Shown: positions 6,210 to 7,915 of the stretch, in pieces
Layout of the letters: each line of letters starts with the position of its first letter
Position numbering within the stretch: position 1 is the first letter of the stretch
Assembly: GCA_949286295.1 (NCBI GenBank)
Contig: CASECK010000187.1
Span: 1 to 7,915, forward strand
Source: an uncultured bacterium
GTDB lineage: Bacteria > Bacillota > Clostridia > Oscillospirales > Oscillospiraceae
Length of the DNA stretch: 7,915 nt
Direction of reading: 5' to 3'
The notes under the pieces: generated by a model
What the model was told of the DNA's origin: nothing
The model's database searches: none
The model's input: the letters and a program-made list of their open reading frames with translations, nothing else
Translations under genes and position numbers: made by a program

Positions 6210-7178
6210 GTGCCGGTCCCTATCAATTTCATCGCCCTTGTCCTGATTTATTTCCTGCTGGTCTACCTGACGGCCATCCGCAGAGGCGGCCAGCCGGTCC
6301 TCCCGTGGATTTTTCTCATCCTGCTGCAATCGGCGTCGCTGTACTACTTTGACTTTATCTACGCGCAGGTGCAGAAACTCCAATTTTTGGCGCAGCTGCC
6401 GCCGGTGGCCCGCCGGGGCGTGGCCGTGTTTGTTTTGGTGGCGCTGAACGTCCTGGCCATCGCCCTGTGCAATCTGCTCACGGTGCCGAAAAAGAAGGCG
6501 GCGCCGCGAGCGCCGGCCCGGGCCTCCAAGGGCCGTTCCCCCGCTCCCGCTCCTGCTCCGGCCCCTGCTCCCGCTCCAGAGCCGGAACCGGCTCCCGCTC
6601 CTGAGCCCGAGCCGGAGCCGGAGCCAGAACCCGCACCCGAGCCTGAACCTGAGCCGGAGCCGGAGCCAGAGCCCGTGCCTGAACCTGAACCCGAACCTGA
6701 GCCCGAGCCGGTCACGGACCCGCAGCCCGATTCCCCGGCGGAGGAGCCGGAAGAGGACTGGCTGTCCAACCTCGCTTTGGAGGAGCTGTCTCTCCAGCCC
6801 GCTCCCCAGCCGGAGCCGCCCGCTCCCCAGCCCGATCCCCCCCCGGAGGAGCCGGAAGAGGACTGGCAGCCCGACCTCTCCCCGGAGCAGCCGGCTTCCC
6901 AGCCGGAAGAGCCGGAAGAACCGGAAGCGCTGGAGGAGGCGGAGGAAGACTGGATGCCCGACCCCTCCCTGGAGGACCTGGGCCCGAAGCCCGCGGACTT
7001 CAATGTGGACGACGAGGGTATCTTTGAGACCATCTCCGCCCTCGTAGAGGGCGGCCACCAGGAGGCCGCGATGAAATACCTGCGCATGGTCATCTTCTTT
7101 GGGAAAAACGAGCTTCTCATCGACAAGGCCAAGCAGATGTTAGATACCTTACAAAATACAGAAACAGAAAAGGAGTGA
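6210..7178 (+). CDS. Three-span membrane protein with long X-Pro tract and EEDW repeats, family unknown
   Basis: A 322-residue protein that I cannot assign to a family. Membrane segments are seen at about residues 5-23, 30-47 and 70-92. RR at 24-25 and KKK at 94-96 suggest, by the positive-inside rule, an outside N-terminus and a cytoplasmic tail. Residues 111-167 are a perfect alternation of Pro with Ala, Glu or Val: 29 Pro, 18 Glu, 9 Ala and 1 Val. An acidic Pro-rich region follows with three EE(P/A)EEDW motifs (178-184, 213-219, 242-248). The last 55 or so residues (264-318) look like a small amphipathic helical bundle. Such a tract forms a stiff polyproline rod, as in TonB, but there is no TonB domain. 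It takes the place of pilP after pilO, so a role as a pilus scaffold or docking protein is plausible but inferred. The tail would be extracytoplasmic if the topology prediction is wrong. Confidence 0.8.
   Translation: MPVPINFIALVLIYFLLVYLTAIRRGGQPVLPWIFLILLQSASLYYFDFIYAQVQKLQFLAQLPPVARRGVAVFVLVALNVLAIALCNLLTVPKKKAAPRAPARASKGRSPAPAPAPAPAPAPEPEPAPAPEPEPEPEPEPAPEPEPEPEPEPEPVPEPEPEPEPEPVTDPQPDSPAEEPEEDWLSNLALEELSLQPAPQPEPPAPQPDPPPEEPEEDWQPDLSPEQPASQPEEPEEPEALEEAEEDWMPDPSLEDLGPKPADFNVDDEGIFETISALVEGGHQEAAMKYLRMVIFFGKNELLIDKAKQMLDTLQNTETEKE
6540..6710 (+). repeat. Coding repeat of 29 alternating X-Pro units
   Basis: The codons alternate between Pro and Ala/Glu/Val without interruption over 57 residues. 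The first seven Pro are spaced by Ala only, after which Glu dominates. Pro is written with CCC, CCT, CCG and CCA, and Glu with both GAG and GAA, so there is no long exact DNA repeat although the amino-acid pattern is perfect. In standard polyproline II geometry (about 0.31 nm per residue) it would span about 17-18 nm. Confidence 0.9.
6741..6953 (+). repeat. Three EE(P/A)EEDW motifs in an acidic Pro-rich region
   Basis: The motif occurs at 6741-6761, 6846-6866 and 6933-6953. The first two copies share 21 identical bases and the third differs at a few positions. Each is followed by a similar stretch ending in a Glu/Leu-rich element (LSNLALEEL, QPDLSPEQ, MPDPSLEDL). The spacing is 35 and 29 codons. 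A short acidic motif with a conserved Trp, repeated in a disordered tail, looks like a set of binding sites for a partner protein, which is inference. Confidence 0.75.
7171..7175 (+). promoter_or_regulatory. Ribosome binding site for the GTG start at 7185
   Basis: AGGAG lies 9 bases before GTG 7185 and overlaps the last codons of the preceding gene, which ends in an in-frame double stop, TGATAA. This fixes the start of the last gene. Confidence 0.75.
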
Positions 7179-7184
7179 TAATCT

Positions 7185-7915
7185 GTGAAAACCCCTGAAA
7201 CTACCTTCGTCTTCCAGCAGCAGTCCCTGCACGTCCCCGTTGTCAACACAAAAGACGGCGCGACCTTGGGCGAGTCCTCCATCGCGATTTTCCGGAAGGA
7301 CGACCTGTCCATGGCGTATCTGGTCGTCAATGTGCCAGAGGGGGACTCCCAGATGCTGGTCCGGTTCCAGGAGATTGAATCGGTCAACGCGTACTGCATC
7401 CTGGTCACGCTGGACGGCGACGAGCCCACGCAGCAGGGCCCCCTCTCTCCGGAGGAGTATGTGCAGCTGCTTGGGCAGACCGTGCCCGCCATTCGGAGCG
7501 CCGCTCCCATCGAGCAGGTAATTCTGGACTCGCAGACCGGGGCCCTGATTGCCGCCAAGGCCGGCGGGGAGACGCTGTCCGTGCAGCAGCTGCTCTCCGG
7601 CCACGCCCGGACGGAGGCGGACCCTCCCCAGGCGGAGCCGGCGGCCCCGGCGGCCCAGCCGCCTCAGGCGGAGCCCTGGGCGGCGGCCCTGTCCCAGCAG
7701 ATGTCCATCATGTCCACCTCCATTCTCCGCTTGGAGGAGCTTTTAAACCATCAGGCTTCCGCCCCCGCGGCGGCGGAAGCTCTGTCCCAGGAGGAGGGGC
7801 AGCCCCTTTCCGCTCCCCAGCCCAGCGCCCCCCTCTCTCAGGGCGCCGGCCCGGATGCGGCGGGCAGCGCCCTGGGCTTCCCCCTGAGCGCTCCCAGTCC
7901 CGCCACCCCCGCCCC
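7185..7915 (+). CDS. Unrecognised cytoplasmic protein with Pro/Ala/Gln-rich tail (3' end missing)
   Basis: The frame from GTG 7185 stays open to the window end, giving 243 complete codons without a stop, so the gene is truncated by the window. There is no signal peptide or membrane segment. Residues 1-140 look like a folded alpha/beta domain, with strands such as SIAIF, MAYLVVNV, YCILVTL and QVILDS, and a helix PEEYVQLLGQTVPAIR. From about residue 145 it is rich in Pro, Ala and Gln, interrupted by a likely helix (about 165-188, ALSQQMSIMSTSILRLEELL). I do not recognise the family. It starts 6 bases after the preceding gene and shares its Pro-rich style, so the two may act together, perhaps as cytoplasmic partners of the pilus machinery; that is inference. 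The GTG start rests on the ribosome binding site at 7171-7175. Confidence 0.75.
   Translation, partial: MKTPETTFVFQQQSLHVPVVNTKDGATLGESSIAIFRKDDLSMAYLVVNVPEGDSQMLVRFQEIESVNAYCILVTLDGDEPTQQGPLSPEEYVQLLGQTVPAIRSAAPIEQVILDSQTGALIAAKAGGETLSVQQLLSGHARTEADPPQAEPAAPAAQPPQAEPWAAALSQQMSIMSTSILRLEELLNHQASAPAAAEALSQEEGQPLSAPQPSAPLSQGAGPDAAGSALGFPLSAPSPATPA

Noticed and set aside
6114..7058. - strand frame with Arg/Leu/Phe-rich repeats
   Set aside because: It is another antisense reading of the same Pro/Glu tract and has no family features.
6210..7178. TonB-like protein
   Set aside because: The Glu-Pro tract resembles that of TonB, but there are three membrane segments instead of one, no Lys-Pro section and no TonB C-terminal domain, and the likely host has no outer membrane.
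6359..7558. - strand frame with Ser-Gly/Ala-Gly repeats
   Set aside because: The repeats are the reverse complement of the X-Pro tract in the real + strand gene. There is no matching ribosome binding site or independent support.

Overview
The window is a compact stretch of a type IV pilus (T4P) locus. All eight recognisable genes lie on the + strand, with gaps of 6 to 47 bases or short overlaps, and nearly all have a strong AGGAGG-type ribosome binding site. The DNA is GC-rich (roughly 60% by eye) and the genes use mostly G/C-ending codons. Strong Shine-Dalgarno sites, GTG starts and PilM/PilN/PilO with no visible outer-membrane secretin fit a GC-rich, Gram-positive-type anaerobe such as an Oscillospiraceae/Flavonifractor-like clostridium. 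That placement is inference from style; no taxonomic marker is present.

Positions 39-3597 hold three proteins with type III (prepilin peptidase) leaders. The first is a short PilX/GspK-like minor pilin without the usual Glu at +5. The second has a classical G|FTMVEL leader and carries a von Willebrand factor A (vWA) domain with a complete MIDAS motif. The third has a G|ITLMEV leader, then an Ig-like domain and a C-terminal domain resembling a concanavalin A/LamG-type lectin fold. Two modular minor pilins, one vWA and one lectin-like, recall PilB and PilC of Streptococcus sanguinis, and suggest a tip complex used for adhesion.

Positions 3628-6175 encode the inner-membrane assembly platform: PilM (actin-like, cytoplasmic), PilN and PilO (single-span proteins with coiled coil and extracytoplasmic domains). 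pilN and pilO overlap.

Positions 6210-7178 hold a gene I cannot assign to a family, in the place where pilP sits in Gram-negative operons. It encodes three membrane segments, a tract of 29 alternating X-Pro units, three EEDW motifs and a small C-terminal helical region. The last gene (7185 to the window end, incomplete) encodes an unrecognised, probably cytoplasmic protein with a Pro/Ala/Gln-rich tail.

No tRNA, rRNA, CRISPR array, mobile element, promoter or terminator was found. The transcript probably starts before and ends after this window. The most interesting parts are the paired modular adhesin pilins and the Pro-rich membrane protein that follows pilO.
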